Source of the DNA: G963668605 sp963668605
Lineage (GTDB): Bacteria; Acidobacteriota; Terriglobia; Bryobacterales; Bryobacteraceae
Direction: 5' to 3'
DNA: 64,000 nt
Assembly: GCA_963668605.1 (NCBI GenBank)
Contig: OY764903.1
Coordinates: 2,418,001-2,482,000, forward strand
The first letter of the stretch is position 1. Each line of letters starts with the position of its first letter. Both the position numbers and the translations under genes were made by a program. A model generated the notes under the pieces. That model was not told the DNA's origin, did not search any database, and saw nothing but the letters and a program-made list of their open reading frames with translations. Shown here piece by piece: positions 8,267-17,478 of this stretch.

Positions 8267-8767
8267 CTACGGCGCTATCTTGATTACCGTTACTTTGGTG
8301 TCGATGAGTCTGCCGAGCCAGTAACCGCCTGCCACGGCAGCGCCGGTGATGGCCACCCATTGCGCGATCCGCTTGCCATCCGATACGTTGGCCCGCGAGT
8401 CGCTGATCGCCCATGGCAGCGAACCGAGCGAAGCGGCAGTTCCAATTCCAGCCGCACCAATCAGCCTGCCGACACCTTTTACGCGCTTGATCCGGATCTC
8501 TCCAACTTCCTTCCGAGGGACCGAAGCCTCTCCGGGCGGAAAAGCTTTTTTGTCGGATGAGGATTGGATGTCGATCCGAATCGCATCTTGCCCGACTTCA
8601 ATGATTGTGCCCTTGAGGCGGTTATGCCGGGTTAGTTCGACCGTAACCATTTGGCTCCGGACGGCCGCGCCCACTTCGTTCCACTGCAGGGTTAACACTT
8701 TCACGTCAGCGTGAGCGATTTGAACGATTGTTAGCGCAAGAAGGAAGATCAGTTGAAGCGCATTCAT
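8267..8767 (-). CDS. Secreted protein of unknown function with glycine-rich hydrophobic tail
   Basis: The 166-residue protein begins with a clear signal peptide (MNALQLIFLLALTIVQIAHA). The middle looks like a small beta-rich module (VELTRHNRLKGTIIEVGQDAIRID, then VPRKEVGEIRIKRV) resembling SH3/Sm-like nucleotide-free modules, but no family is certain. Two glycine/alanine-rich hydrophobic stretches follow (RLIGAAGIGTAASLG and AITGAAVAGGYWLGRLID), suggesting glycine-zipper-type membrane contact. It is convergent with the ROK kinase gene and stands alone. No function is assigned. Confidence 0.65.
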   Translation of the reverse strand: MNALQLIFLLALTIVQIAHADVKVLTLQWNEVGAAVRSQMVTVELTRHNRLKGTIIEVGQDAIRIDIQSSSDKKAFPPGEASVPRKEVGEIRIKRVKGVGRLIGAAGIGTAASLGSLPWAISDSRANVSDGKRIAQWVAITGAAVAGGYWLGRLIDTKVTVIKIAP

Positions 8768-8892
8768 GAGATTGCCTCGTTCGAGTCGGGACTAGATCCC
8801 CAACCGGCTCCATTGGAGCACGTTTTTTGTCGCATCGCTTGCTCGCCAAGCGGTCTATCCGGCATGCTCCGTCCCCGCTGCTGGCTGCGAAA

Positions 8893-11502
8893 CTACGGGA
8901 GGGCGCGCGTCACCGTCACCGGACGGTCGCCGGCGCCCAGCGTAACGACGTCGTGGAACGTTTCGCTTTCGGCCAGACCTTCGACGAGAATCGAGCCATC
9001 CGGCAGCGTCTGCACAGACTTCACTTTTCCGGAATCTCCGTGCGGTTCCAGCAGCGCGACGAATTGCGCTTCCTTGCCAGTACGGCGCGCCATCACAAAC
9101 GGCAGCGACGTCAGCAGATCCGGTCCGAGGCCTTTGCCCATCACCACAGTCGTGTTCGCGGCGCCTACCATGGTCACGCGCAGATTACGAAGCGGGCGCT
9201 CGAAATCCGCCACCACACGTGGGCCGGAAGCGTAATGCAGCGTGATGTCGTCGACGTACCAGGCGCCCTGCAGCGGTGCGCCGGTCACTGACGTGAGTTC
9301 GATCGTGATGTTCCGCAAGGGCAAGTCAAAAACACCATCGGCATTGCCAAGATAGTGCGTCCAACCCGCCGGATCGGAGGCGTTAATCAGCTTCCAACCC
9401 GTCCAATCGACGGGTCCAACGGCATAGACGAAACGCTCATCGGACGCATCGTTCATGCGCAACGCCAGCCTGTGTTTGGAGCCGTCGCCGTAGATCCACA
9501 TCGAAAGCGCAAGCGGCATTTCCTTCGGAAGCGCTGTGAGTGTCGGCGTGGTGTACAACGTATAACCCTGCTCCGCTGAAAAATCGTAGCTCAGCTTGCC
9601 GGAGGAGTCTCCGCCATGGGCCACGTCGCGCGAGTATTGATAGGTGCTGCGAATTCCAGCCTTGTTGTTATAGACATTGCCGTAGGCGGCACTCGCGGCT
9701 GCGCTCATGTCGAAGTTCATCTGCCACGGATTGTCCGTCGTGGTTGCAGTCACCTGCGTGAGATGCTGATAGCCTTCGGATTTCGGCAATGCGGTATACG
9801 GCTGCATGACCATGCCGGAGGATGCCACGCCGTAGTTGTGATAGATCCAGTCGAACTCGTGGTTCGCCCCATCGAGGGATTTCGCCGTGGTCACATCCAA
9901 CAGATAATTCGCCGTCAGCACGAGCGTGCGTTCGAGCGAGGCCTGCTTGTAGGCTGCGCCGGCGTCGGCCGTTGCCACGCTGAACCACGGCGTACTCTGA
10001 AAATACCTGAGGCTTCCTGTAGCTTCGCTCTGCGACTTCTCATCCACGACGACAGTGTTGTGAGATAGCGTGACCTTGTCCCATGTTGTGTGCGTGGGCG
10101 CGGCGTAGGACTGTGTCCCGGGATCGACAGCCATGCTGCCCCCGCGCGCAAACGAGACAAAGTTGAGCTTGTCGTAATGTCCGTGCCAGCCACCATGCGG
10201 ACCGAACTTGAAGATCACGGTGTGGTCGCTATCCGGTGTGCGCAAGACTACATTCCCTGACTCGGGGAAATACTCGCTTCCGCGCGCGGGAGCGGCTGCA
10301 TCCGGCAGTGCATCGGCGCCCCAGAACAGCGCGTCGCGACCGCGTGGGCGGGTGCCCAGAACAACAGCCATCAACGGATCGTTGTAACGATTGTAGGCAA
10401 TCTCGTAGAGACGATCGTAACTGAGCACGTTGGCTGCGCCGCTATCGTTGAAAGCAGGCAGCGTCCAGTCCGGCAATGCGAAGCGAAGGGGAGCTTCAAA
10501 CATTTTCCGCAATGCGGGTGCGGAAAACAGATCCGTGTTATCACGCGCGGCCATCTCGGCTAGCTGCACCAAAGGATCCAGCGCGAAGAAGTGATAGCCC
10601 CACGCACCCTCATACCAGAAGCCATCGTCGAACACGCTCTTGCTCATCTGGAAACGAAATCCGCTCGCGCCGTCAATTGCCTTCGTGACGAGCGCACGAT
10701 CGTTCAGCGTGTAGCCAGCGGCACCGATCGCGGCGTTGTGCCAGCTTTGCCAGTTGCTGATACCGGCGTCATTGCGCGAGATCACGCGCACAGCTTCCCG
10801 CAACAGGTCCTGCTCGATGTGCGCCTTCTGTGACGCATCCAGAACCCCGCTGTCCGCGACCAAGTCGTAGGCCCACGCCATCGGGATCAGCCAGATGGAT
10901 TCATCCAGCGTTTGCGCGGTAACGCGTCCGCCACTCGTCGCATTGATTTTATTGTTCGTGTCTTTGATCGGGTATTTCAGATACACGTCGGCATACGCCA
11001 GCAGGAGTCTAGCCGCCGTCTTTGCGTAATCCAGATTTCCCGTAAAGCGATAGGCAAGTCCGTTGTCGCGTGCGGATGCGGCGTTATCGCTGTGGCGGCG
11101 CATGTAGATCACTTGTTCGTAGGGCCAGCCCGTGTAATTCCTGTCGTCGACCGGACAGCGATTCTGCCCCGGTCCCTTTGCTTGCAGCGAAACACCGTGA
11201 GTGGGACACACATACCAGAGCGTCCACTGGCCGCCTTCGGGTGGCATAGCCCATTCGGTCAGCCCGTACTTCGCGGCGTGGCTTGACTCCCAGGCAGTAG
11301 CGCCTTGCACGATGCCGTCGCGCACGGCGGCAGCCCACGGCTCGGCTTTCGCACGCGCCTCGATGCGCGAAAAATCGTCAGGAGTCAACAGCAGGCGGGG
11401 CGGTCTCGATTGCGCAAAGGCAACCGGGAGCAGCCAGATCACTAGAGCAGAGCGCCACGTTGGAAACGTAAGCCTTGACTTGTGGCCGTCGCGGTTCACC
11501 AC
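8893..11502 (-). CDS. Heparinase II/III-like polysaccharide lyase, exported
   Basis: The 869-residue protein has a signal peptide (hydrophobic stretch SALVIWLLPVAFA, cut before QSRPP). An alpha-helical toroid of about 60-400 has the family pattern (ANSWQSWHN-like SNWQSWHNAAIGAAG, then FDDGFWYEGAWGYHFFAL). A beta-sandwich carries the conserved HGGWHGHYDKLNF near residue 450 and LSHNTVVVDEKSQ, as in heparinase II/III. The last 250 residues resemble a carbohydrate-binding jelly roll. Enzymes of this type eliminate uronic-acid glycans such as alginate or glycosaminoglycans; the substrate is not readable. A GTG start at 11502 is chosen because the signal peptide follows. The protein should act in the periplasm or outside. 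Confidence 0.85.
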   Translation of the reverse strand: MVNRDGHKSRLTFPTWRSALVIWLLPVAFAQSRPPRLLLTPDDFSRIEARAKAEPWAAAVRDGIVQGATAWESSHAAKYGLTEWAMPPEGGQWTLWYVCPTHGVSLQAKGPGQNRCPVDDRNYTGWPYEQVIYMRRHSDNAASARDNGLAYRFTGNLDYAKTAARLLLAYADVYLKYPIKDTNNKINATSGGRVTAQTLDESIWLIPMAWAYDLVADSGVLDASQKAHIEQDLLREAVRVISRNDAGISNWQSWHNAAIGAAGYTLNDRALVTKAIDGASGFRFQMSKSVFDDGFWYEGAWGYHFFALDPLVQLAEMAARDNTDLFSAPALRKMFEAPLRFALPDWTLPAFNDSGAANVLSYDRLYEIAYNRYNDPLMAVVLGTRPRGRDALFWGADALPDAAAPARGSEYFPESGNVVLRTPDSDHTVIFKFGPHGGWHGHYDKLNFVSFARGGSMAVDPGTQSYAAPTHTTWDKVTLSHNTVVVDEKSQSEATGSLRYFQSTPWFSVATADAGAAYKQASLERTLVLTANYLLDVTTAKSLDGANHEFDWIYHNYGVASSGMVMQPYTALPKSEGYQHLTQVTATTTDNPWQMNFDMSAAASAAYGNVYNNKAGIRSTYQYSRDVAHGGDSSGKLSYDFSAEQGYTLYTTPTLTALPKEMPLALSMWIYGDGSKHRLALRMNDASDERFVYAVGPVDWTGWKLINASDPAGWTHYLGNADGVFDLPLRNITIELTSVTGAPLQGAWYVDDITLHYASGPRVVADFERPLRNLRVTMVGAANTTVVMGKGLGPDLLTSLPFVMARRTGKEAQFVALLEPHGDSGKVKSVQTLPDGSILVEGLAESETFHDVVTLGAGDRPVTVTRALP

Positions 11503-11990
11503 CTGCGCACCATTGGAGCCCTGGAACGACAGCTTGCCATGAACTCAGAATACTGCAATGCCGCCAGCGGTTGAACTCCAGTCAACGCACGCAATAATTC
11601 AGGAGCTGCCTGGCGTCTTCTCGATCCTAAGACACTGCTGTCAAGACAGGACGGGACTATTGGAATAGGGAGCGGCCACCTACGTCTAACAGTGCCGCGA
11701 GCGCGAGCGACCGGAGGCGGAAATACTTCAATTCTCCGAAGATTCCCCCCGAGCGTTCTACAAACATCGACGAAAAGTGCTGAAATCGAAGCCTCCGGTC
11801 ACTATCGTTCCCGGCACCGTTCCTGGCACCGTTCCTGGCACCGTTCCCGGCACCGTCATGAGGCGTGGCGCCGGGTGTGGCATTCCCATTGAGAAGGTCA
11901 AATCTATCTTCGGACAGATGTGTTACGATTTCCTCTGACTTGCCAAGGCGACATGGCGGTCTAATTCCAAGACAAAGGAAAGATTCCTAA
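11503..11990. other. Intergenic region with a 12-bp tandem repeat
   Basis: This 488-base gap lies between divergent genes. No convincing coding frame was seen on either strand. It holds the 12-base tandem repeat described separately, and an AAAGGAAAG ribosome site just before the next gene at 11991. Promoters for both genes must lie here but no clear -35/-10 pair stands out. Confidence 0.5.
11806..11853. repeat. Four tandem copies of a 12-bp unit
   Basis: CGTTCCYGGCAC occurs four times head to tail with no spacer. The variable base is C, T, T, C in order. A partial fifth unit (CGT) follows. It is too short and gapless to be CRISPR. Confidence 0.9.
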
Positions 11991-12563
11991 ATGAACGTCT
12001 CGCTGTCTTTGATTTTGAGCGGAGCCCTCGCGCTCACCGGATCGTTGGCGCAAGCCCAGAAATTTGATTACCGGCTCTTAGCCACGACGCGCACTTCCAC
12101 AATGGAAAAGGAGATGAATCAAGCGGCGGATGCCGGCTTCGTATTCGGAAGCGTTATGGGCGGCGAAACCGGGATGGGTGGCAAAGAAGTCGTCGTTGTG
12201 ATGACGAAGGCCATTGACGCCCCCGCGGTCAAGAAGACATACAAGTTACTTGCGACATCCAGGACAGGGACGATGCAGAAAGAACTGCAGCAGGCTGGGG
12301 ACGAGGGTTTCGATTACTGCGGCCAGACGGTTTTCCAATCCACGATGGGCGGTAAGGAGGTGGCACTAATCCTTGAGCGGGATCCGAGTTCGGCATCGGG
12401 CCGGATCGAGTACAAACTCCTTGCGACGACGAGGACATCCACCATGCAGAAAGAGTTGCGCGAGGTGGGAGAACAGGGGTTCCGGTTCTTGGGCGTGATG
12501 GTTGGTCAGACGGCATTCGGCGGCAAAGAGACCATCAGCATTCTCAAGAAGACACCAAAGTGA
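11991..12563 (+). CDS. Secreted protein made of three ~55-residue repeats
   Basis: The 190-residue protein has a signal peptide (MNVSLSLILSGALALTGSLAQA) and then three copies of one unit. Each unit starts Y-[KR]-LLAT-[TS]-RT-[SG]-TM-[EQ]-KE, continues through a helix (QAADAGFVF, QAGDEGFDY, EVGEQGFRF), and ends with MGGKE or FGGKE and a strand (VVVVM, VALIL, TISIL). The pattern of strand, helix, GF, strand resembles small DUF4177-like domains strung in tandem, but the family is not certain. AAAGGAAAG precedes the ATG. The gene stands alone after the 12-bp repeats. A binding or structural role outside the cytoplasm is possible; no catalytic residues are seen. Confidence 0.75.
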   Translation: MNVSLSLILSGALALTGSLAQAQKFDYRLLATTRTSTMEKEMNQAADAGFVFGSVMGGETGMGGKEVVVVMTKAIDAPAVKKTYKLLATSRTGTMQKELQQAGDEGFDYCGQTVFQSTMGGKEVALILERDPSSASGRIEYKLLATTRTSTMQKELREVGEQGFRFLGVMVGQTAFGGKETISILKKTPK

Positions 12564-12735
12564 AACTGAGAATTCTGCTTTCGCTAGTTCTTGCGACTAC
12601 CGCCCTTCGGACCGACGACGACTATCTCCGCTAGGATGCGAAAAGAGCGAAGGCGATTGCTCTATCACAGCGTGTGTCCGGACCAGTCGGCGAAGGCTTT
12701 GGTTTCTGCGTCGTTCAGGAGGATGCAGCATTTAG

Positions 12736-12939
12736 TCAGCGGGTTCCGTCTTCTCCTTGGAAAACATTCGCAAGAGCGTAACTCGTGCTTCGTCCGCCTT
12801 CCGGGTTGTGGACCAGAACGCCGAGGTCCACGAGTGGGAGAATATCACGCAAGGCTGTATCCTGCGAGCACTTGGCGAGCTTCGCGTATCGTGATGTTGT
12901 CAGTTTGCCTTCGAAGCCGTCGAGCAGGCATGTGTTTTT
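12736..12939 (-). pseudogene. Remnant: C-terminal tail of a Fic-family protein
   Basis: On the minus strand a frame ending at TGA 12736 reads LLDGFEGKLTTSRYAKLAK, CSQDTALRDILPLVDLGVL, HNPEGGRSTSYAL. This is the winged-helix tail usual at the C-terminus of Fic/DOC adenylyltransferases. The Fic core motif (HPFxxGNGR) is missing, and upstream sequence in the same frame is not recognisable. The rest of the gap 12564-13028 has no other gene. It is best read as debris of a deleted Fic gene. Confidence 0.72.
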
Positions 12940-13028
12940 TTCGCGCCGGAGGCCGCCGCGCGCTGCACAACCGGCATAGAATGATCTTGTGCGGCCCGGA
13001 TTCTCCGAGCCGAAACACCGGAACTTCT

Positions 13029-14204
13029 ATGAAACCTACAGCACCGCTTCTGATGTGCGCCGCCGTCGCGGCCTTCGGCCAGCAGGCCCACGTCAACCTC
13101 GACTTTGCACCGCACGCCGGCCGTTCGGATTTCAAGCCCTTCGGCGCTTCGCTGATCTCGCCGGAAGTGCTTCCGGACAAGCGTGTGACGTTTCGCGTGA
13201 ACGCTCCGAAAGCTCAGGAGGTCATGCTCACTGGCGGGCCGATCCTTCTCGCCATCGGGGCGGCGAAGGCTGTGCCCTTCGCAAAAGGCGACGACGGAAT
13301 TTGGACTTTGACTACCGCACCAATCGCGCCCAACATTTACGTCTATAAGATCATGATCGACGGCGCGACAGTCACCGACCCCAGCAACACCGTCGCGGGC
13401 AACGGGAACCAGCCACCCTACAGCATGGTGGTAGTGCAGGCCGACGGCCCGTCGTACTACGATGCGCGCAACGTGCCGCACGGAACCGTGACGCGCCACA
13501 TCTACCACTCCAAGGTCACCGGCGGCGAACGGGAAATGTTCGTTTATGCGCCGCCCGGCTACAATCCCAAGCAAAAATACCCCGTGCTCTATCTGCTCGG
13601 CGGCAGCGGCGAGCTGGCCGGTAACTGGGCCATCGAAGGGCGTGCGAATTTCATCCTCGATAACCTGCTGGCTGAAGCGAAGGCCAAACCGATGCTGATC
13701 GCGATGCCCAATAACCAGATGGTCCATCGCGGATCTCCCGAGTGGAGAGGACGAGCCATGGAACTCTTCGAGCGCGATCTGCGCGAGCACATCATCCCGC
13801 TGGTCGAGTCGCACTACAGCGTCGTGGCTAACCGCAAGGGGCGCGCACTCGCCGGGCTCTCCATGGGAGGATTCCACGCCCAAACCGTCGGCTTCCGGGC
13901 GTTGGACCTGTTCGCCTCCTTCGGCATTCTCAGCGCCGGCGATCGCGAAACGGAAACGAACAGCGCGGCATTCCTCAACGATCCGGAGATCAACAAGAAG
14001 GTTCAGTTCCTCTTCGTCGGACAAGGCCCGTTCGAAGCGAAGGGCATGGGTCCGACAGGCGCCGGCACTGCGGCACTGCGCGCGTCGCTGCTCAAACACA
14101 AAATCGATCACGTCTACTACGAAGGCGGAGGCGGTGCGCACGATTGGGGCACCTGGCGCCACCTGCTGGCCGAAAAACTGTTGCCCGGCTTATGGCGTAA
14201 GTGA
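13029..14204 (+). CDS. Exported esterase, enterochelin/feruloyl-esterase (XynZ-like) family
   Basis: The 391-residue protein starts at ATG 13029, where a short signal peptide begins (MKPTAPLLMCAAVAAFG). The frame is open farther upstream but runs through non-coding sequence. Residues about 45-125 form a CBM48/isoamylase-N-like beta module (VTFRVNAPKAQEVMLTGG, YVYKIMIDG). The esterase D-type alpha/beta hydrolase follows, with nucleophile S278 in GLSMGG and the likely catalytic His in GGGGAHDWGTW near the end. Family members split ester-linked phenolic or acetyl groups from plant polysaccharides, or siderophore esters. Neighbouring exported phosphatase and sulfatase genes on the same strand suggest a group that removes ester decorations, but the gaps (140 and 77 bases) allow separate transcripts. 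Confidence 0.85.
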   Translation: MKPTAPLLMCAAVAAFGQQAHVNLDFAPHAGRSDFKPFGASLISPEVLPDKRVTFRVNAPKAQEVMLTGGPILLAIGAAKAVPFAKGDDGIWTLTTAPIAPNIYVYKIMIDGATVTDPSNTVAGNGNQPPYSMVVVQADGPSYYDARNVPHGTVTRHIYHSKVTGGEREMFVYAPPGYNPKQKYPVLYLLGGSGELAGNWAIEGRANFILDNLLAEAKAKPMLIAMPNNQMVHRGSPEWRGRAMELFERDLREHIIPLVESHYSVVANRKGRALAGLSMGGFHAQTVGFRALDLFASFGILSAGDRETETNSAAFLNDPEINKKVQFLFVGQGPFEAKGMGPTGAGTAALRASLLKHKIDHVYYEGGGGAHDWGTWRHLLAEKLLPGLWRK

Positions 14205-14344
14205 CCCTCGCGCACTGTGACGAAGATTAGCCGGCAGAGCGCCGCCCAGGTATCGCGTGGGATTCCCAGCGCGTCTCCCGCCAGCGTTCAGCCGGCTAGC
14301 ACATGATAAACTAGCGCCAAAGGCGGTCGCGTAAATCTCTCCGA

Positions 14345-15799
14345 ATGCTTCTCGGCGCCGGATGCCTCGTGCCGGTCGCCGTCCTGACGTTGTTGTCCGC
14401 TCCAGCGGAAGTGAATGGCCCCTACTTCGCCACCGGAATCAAGATCTGCGAGGTCGATACGACCAGTGCCATTATCTGGACCCGGTTGACTCGCAATGCG
14501 GTGCGCGAAGGCAAGGACCGCCCGCTGCCTGTCGTCCGTTATAAGGATCCGAAGACCGGCGAGTTGACCGACAACGCTCGCAGTAGACTCGACATGGATC
14601 CTGTGGTCGAGTTCCCGAAAGGCTCGACCATCGACACCATTGAAGGGGCCGTTCCCGGCGCCCCAGGCGACGTGCGGGTTCGCTACAAGGCCGCTGGCGC
14701 GGGCTCTTGGCAAACCGCGGATTGGAAGGCTGTCGATCCCAATCGGGATTTCACCGCACATTTCCCGCTGAAGGGATTGAAGCCGGCCACCGCCTATGAG
14801 TTGCTCGTCGAGAGCCGCTCCGGCCAGTCGGTGAAGGGGAAATTCCGCACCGCCCCGCTTCCCAGCCAGCCGGCACGTGCTGTTTTTACAGTAGTTACGG
14901 GCACCGCGTATCCGGACCAGGACGCCCCGGAAGGCGGCTACAAGATTTACGCACAGATGTTGAAGCTCGACCCGAGCTTTTTCGTCCATACAGGCGACAT
15001 CATCTACTACGACGCGTTGGCCAAGACCCAGGCGTTGGCGCGTTGGCACTGGCAGAGCATGTACAGCCTGCCCACCGATGTCGAGTTCCACCGCCAGGTG
15101 GCTAGCTACTTCATCAACGACGATCACGACACATGGATGAACGACTGCTGGCCGACGATGAAGAAGCGTTTCATGGGCGACTTCACCTTCAAGCAGAGCC
15201 AGGCGATCTTCCTGGAACAAGTCGGCATGGGCGACAAGACCATGCGCACTTTCCGCTGGGGCAAGGACCTTCAAGTCTGGCTTCCCGAAGGGCGCGATTT
15301 CCGCAGCTCGAACAAGATGCCCGACGGACCGGACAAGACCATCTGGGGCAAAGAGCAGAAGGAGTGGTTCAAGCGGAGCGTGCAGGCTTCCGACGCCACC
15401 TTCCGCGTGCTCATCAGCCCCACGCCACTGGTCGGCCCCGACCGTGAGAATAAGGGTGACAACCACGCCAACAAGGCGTTCACGCACGAAGGCAACGAAC
15501 TCCGCAGCTTCATCGCATCGCAGAAGAACATGTACGTGGTTACCGGGGACCGGCACTGGCAATACGTCTCGGTGGACTCCAAGTCCGGCGTGCGAGAGTA
15601 CTCCTGCGGACCGGCAAGCAATGAACACGCCGGTGGCTTCCGCATGGATCTGCGCCAACCGGAGCACCGCTACCTGAATATCGTGGGAGGCTTCCTGGCC
15701 GGTACAGTCGAGCGCATAGACGGAAAGCCGGTGTTGACCTTCCGCCACTACAGTGTGGACGGCAAGATCCTGAACGAAGACCGGCTGCCGCTGAAGTAA
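14345..15799 (+). CDS. PhoD-like alkaline phosphatase/phosphodiesterase
   Basis: The 484-residue protein has an N-terminal hydrophobic leader. A fibronectin-like domain (about 20-180, with TSAIIWTRLTRNA and LKGLKPATAYELLV) comes next, then a metallophosphatase domain. Metal-binding motifs are HTGDIIYYD, NDDHDTWMND and VTGDRHWQ. This arrangement is that of PhoD-type enzymes, which hydrolyse phosphate mono- or diesters outside the cytoplasm using metal ions. No ribosome site is obvious before ATG 14345. It follows the esterase and precedes the sulfatase on the same strand. Confidence 0.85.
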   Translation: MLLGAGCLVPVAVLTLLSAPAEVNGPYFATGIKICEVDTTSAIIWTRLTRNAVREGKDRPLPVVRYKDPKTGELTDNARSRLDMDPVVEFPKGSTIDTIEGAVPGAPGDVRVRYKAAGAGSWQTADWKAVDPNRDFTAHFPLKGLKPATAYELLVESRSGQSVKGKFRTAPLPSQPARAVFTVVTGTAYPDQDAPEGGYKIYAQMLKLDPSFFVHTGDIIYYDALAKTQALARWHWQSMYSLPTDVEFHRQVASYFINDDHDTWMNDCWPTMKKRFMGDFTFKQSQAIFLEQVGMGDKTMRTFRWGKDLQVWLPEGRDFRSSNKMPDGPDKTIWGKEQKEWFKRSVQASDATFRVLISPTPLVGPDRENKGDNHANKAFTHEGNELRSFIASQKNMYVVTGDRHWQYVSVDSKSGVREYSCGPASNEHAGGFRMDLRQPEHRYLNIVGGFLAGTVERIDGKPVLTFRHYSVDGKILNEDRLPLK

Positions 15800-15876
15800 C
15801 CATTCTCCCCCGCCAAGCGGCGGATGCACGGATGGCGCCTGTGAAGATATGCCAAGCGGTGTGATAAAGTCGCGTC

Positions 15877-17388
15877 ATGCGACGACGTGAATTTCTTACG
15901 GCTTTATCATCAATAACATTGGCGGGCAGCAGTGTGGCGGCAACCGCGGCATCGCGGAAGAAGAATGTGCTCTTCATTGCGGTAGACGATCTGCGGCCAC
16001 AATTGGGCTGCTACGGTCACGCACGGATCAAGTCGCCGAACATCGACAAGCTGGCGTCGCGGGGCATCCGCTTTGATCGCGCTTATTGCCAGCAAGCTGT
16101 GTGCGCGCCAACACGGGCGAGCCTGCTGACGGGAACGCGACCGGACACAACACGCGTATGGGACTTGCAGACACCGCTCAACACGGTGCGGCCCGATCTG
16201 CTGAGCATTCCGCACCACTTCAAGAACGCCGGCTATGAGACGATTTCGCTGGGCAAAGTCTACCACCACGCGAATGAGGATCCGCAGGGCTGGAGCGCGG
16301 CGCCCTGGCTGCCGCAAGGCGATTGGGCAGGCGGATGGCGAGGATACCGCGATCCGCTCTCGGCCACCGTTGTACAGCAGAGTGATGCGCTGCTTCGGGC
16401 GGCTTATGAACGCGAGCTGAAATCCGGGAAGAAAACAGCGCAGCCGCAGTATGGACGAGGTCCGGCATACGAGGGACCGGACGTGCCTGACAACGCATAT
16501 CCGGACGGGATGACCTGCGACAAGGCGATCGAAGAGCTGCGGCGCCTAAAAGACAAGCCGTTCTTTCTTGCGGCCGGATTCCTGAAACCCCATCTGCCAT
16601 TCAATGCGCCGAAAAAGTATTGGGACCGGTATTCCGCTGCAGACCTCGAACTGCCTGCGCGGAGCGAGTGGCCCGAGAACATGCCGAAGGTGGCGGGTTC
16701 GGATTGGGGCGAACTCAGGGCTTACACGGGGATTCCAAAGCAGGGTCCGGTGGACGAGGCGACCATGCGGAAGCTGATCCATGGATACTACGCGTGCGTA
16801 AGTTACACGGACGCCCAGGTGGGGCGCGTGCTCGCGGAATTGGATCGGCTGGGTCTGCGTGACAACACAGTAGTCATCTTATGGGGCGACCACGGCTGGA
16901 AACTGGGCGACTACGGCGCGTGGTGCAAGCACACAAACCTTGAGATTGACACGCACATTCCGATGCTTCTCTCCGTGCCGGGTCAGAAGAACGCCGGTGG
17001 CGCGACCAGCGCGCTCGTGGAGTATGTCGACATCTATCCGACGCTCGCCGAGGCTTGCGGGCTCGATGTTCCGAAGCAGTGCGAGGGCAAGAGCATGATG
17101 CCGCTGCTCGACAGTCCGAAACGGAAGTGGAAGGCAGCGGCGTTCAGCCAGTTCCCGCGCGGCGGCGGCATGATGGGCTACACAATGCGGACGGAGCGCT
17201 GGCGCTACACGGAGTGGATTTTGCAGAAAACGGGCGAGGTGACGGCACGCGAGTTGTACGACCACGCCAACAGCGACGTGGCGAGCTCCAATCTGGCGGA
17301 TCTGCCAGAGCAAGCGTCGAGGGTCAAGGAGTTGTCCGCAATGCTGGATAAGGGGCGCGGGTGGAGTAAGGTGCGCGAGCGGGTGTAG
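15877..17388 (+). CDS. Arylsulfatase, iduronate-2-sulfatase-like, Tat/Sec exported
   Basis: The 503-residue protein has an RRREFL leader followed by a hydrophobic stretch, consistent with Tat export. The type I sulfatase signature CAPTR (76-80) carries the Cys converted to formylglycine. Metal ligands D37 and D38 (FIAVDDLRPQLGCYG) and the later DHGWKLGDYGAWCKHT motif are present. The last motif and the overall layout match iduronate-2-sulfatases and related carbohydrate sulfatases. It would remove sulfate from glycans. A formylglycine-generating enzyme is not in the window, so maturation must rely on a gene elsewhere. The heparinase-like lyase at 8.9 kb would fit a sulfated-glycan substrate, by inference. 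Confidence 0.9.
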   Translation: MRRREFLTALSSITLAGSSVAATAASRKKNVLFIAVDDLRPQLGCYGHARIKSPNIDKLASRGIRFDRAYCQQAVCAPTRASLLTGTRPDTTRVWDLQTPLNTVRPDLLSIPHHFKNAGYETISLGKVYHHANEDPQGWSAAPWLPQGDWAGGWRGYRDPLSATVVQQSDALLRAAYERELKSGKKTAQPQYGRGPAYEGPDVPDNAYPDGMTCDKAIEELRRLKDKPFFLAAGFLKPHLPFNAPKKYWDRYSAADLELPARSEWPENMPKVAGSDWGELRAYTGIPKQGPVDEATMRKLIHGYYACVSYTDAQVGRVLAELDRLGLRDNTVVILWGDHGWKLGDYGAWCKHTNLEIDTHIPMLLSVPGQKNAGGATSALVEYVDIYPTLAEACGLDVPKQCEGKSMMPLLDSPKRKWKAAAFSQFPRGGGMMGYTMRTERWRYTEWILQKTGEVTARELYDHANSDVASSNLADLPEQASRVKELSAMLDKGRGWSKVRERV

Positions 17389-17415
17389 CGCACCAGGTCT
17401 GCAACCGGCGCTCCG

Positions 17416-17436
17416 GGCGGGTTTCCACAACCCGCC
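17416..17436. terminator. Hairpin between convergent sulfatase and flippase genes
   Basis: GGCGGGTT-TCCAC-AACCCGCC forms a perfect 8-bp stem with a 5-base loop between two convergent stop codons. It could end transcripts from both sides. Confidence 0.6.
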
Positions 17437-17478
17437 GCAGGATTCCATCCTGCCCTACATGGCAGATGCTGAGCGAAT

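Noticed and set aside
11806..11853. CRISPR array
   Set aside because: Units are 12 bases without spacers and no cas genes are present.
12591..13028. Upstream extension of the esterase frame
   Set aside because: The added part crosses the Fic remnant antisense and is low in coding character; a signal peptide begins at 13029.
12900..14162. Long minus-strand frame opposite the esterase
   Set aside because: The plus strand has the GLSMGG esterase; the antisense frame has no recognisable features.
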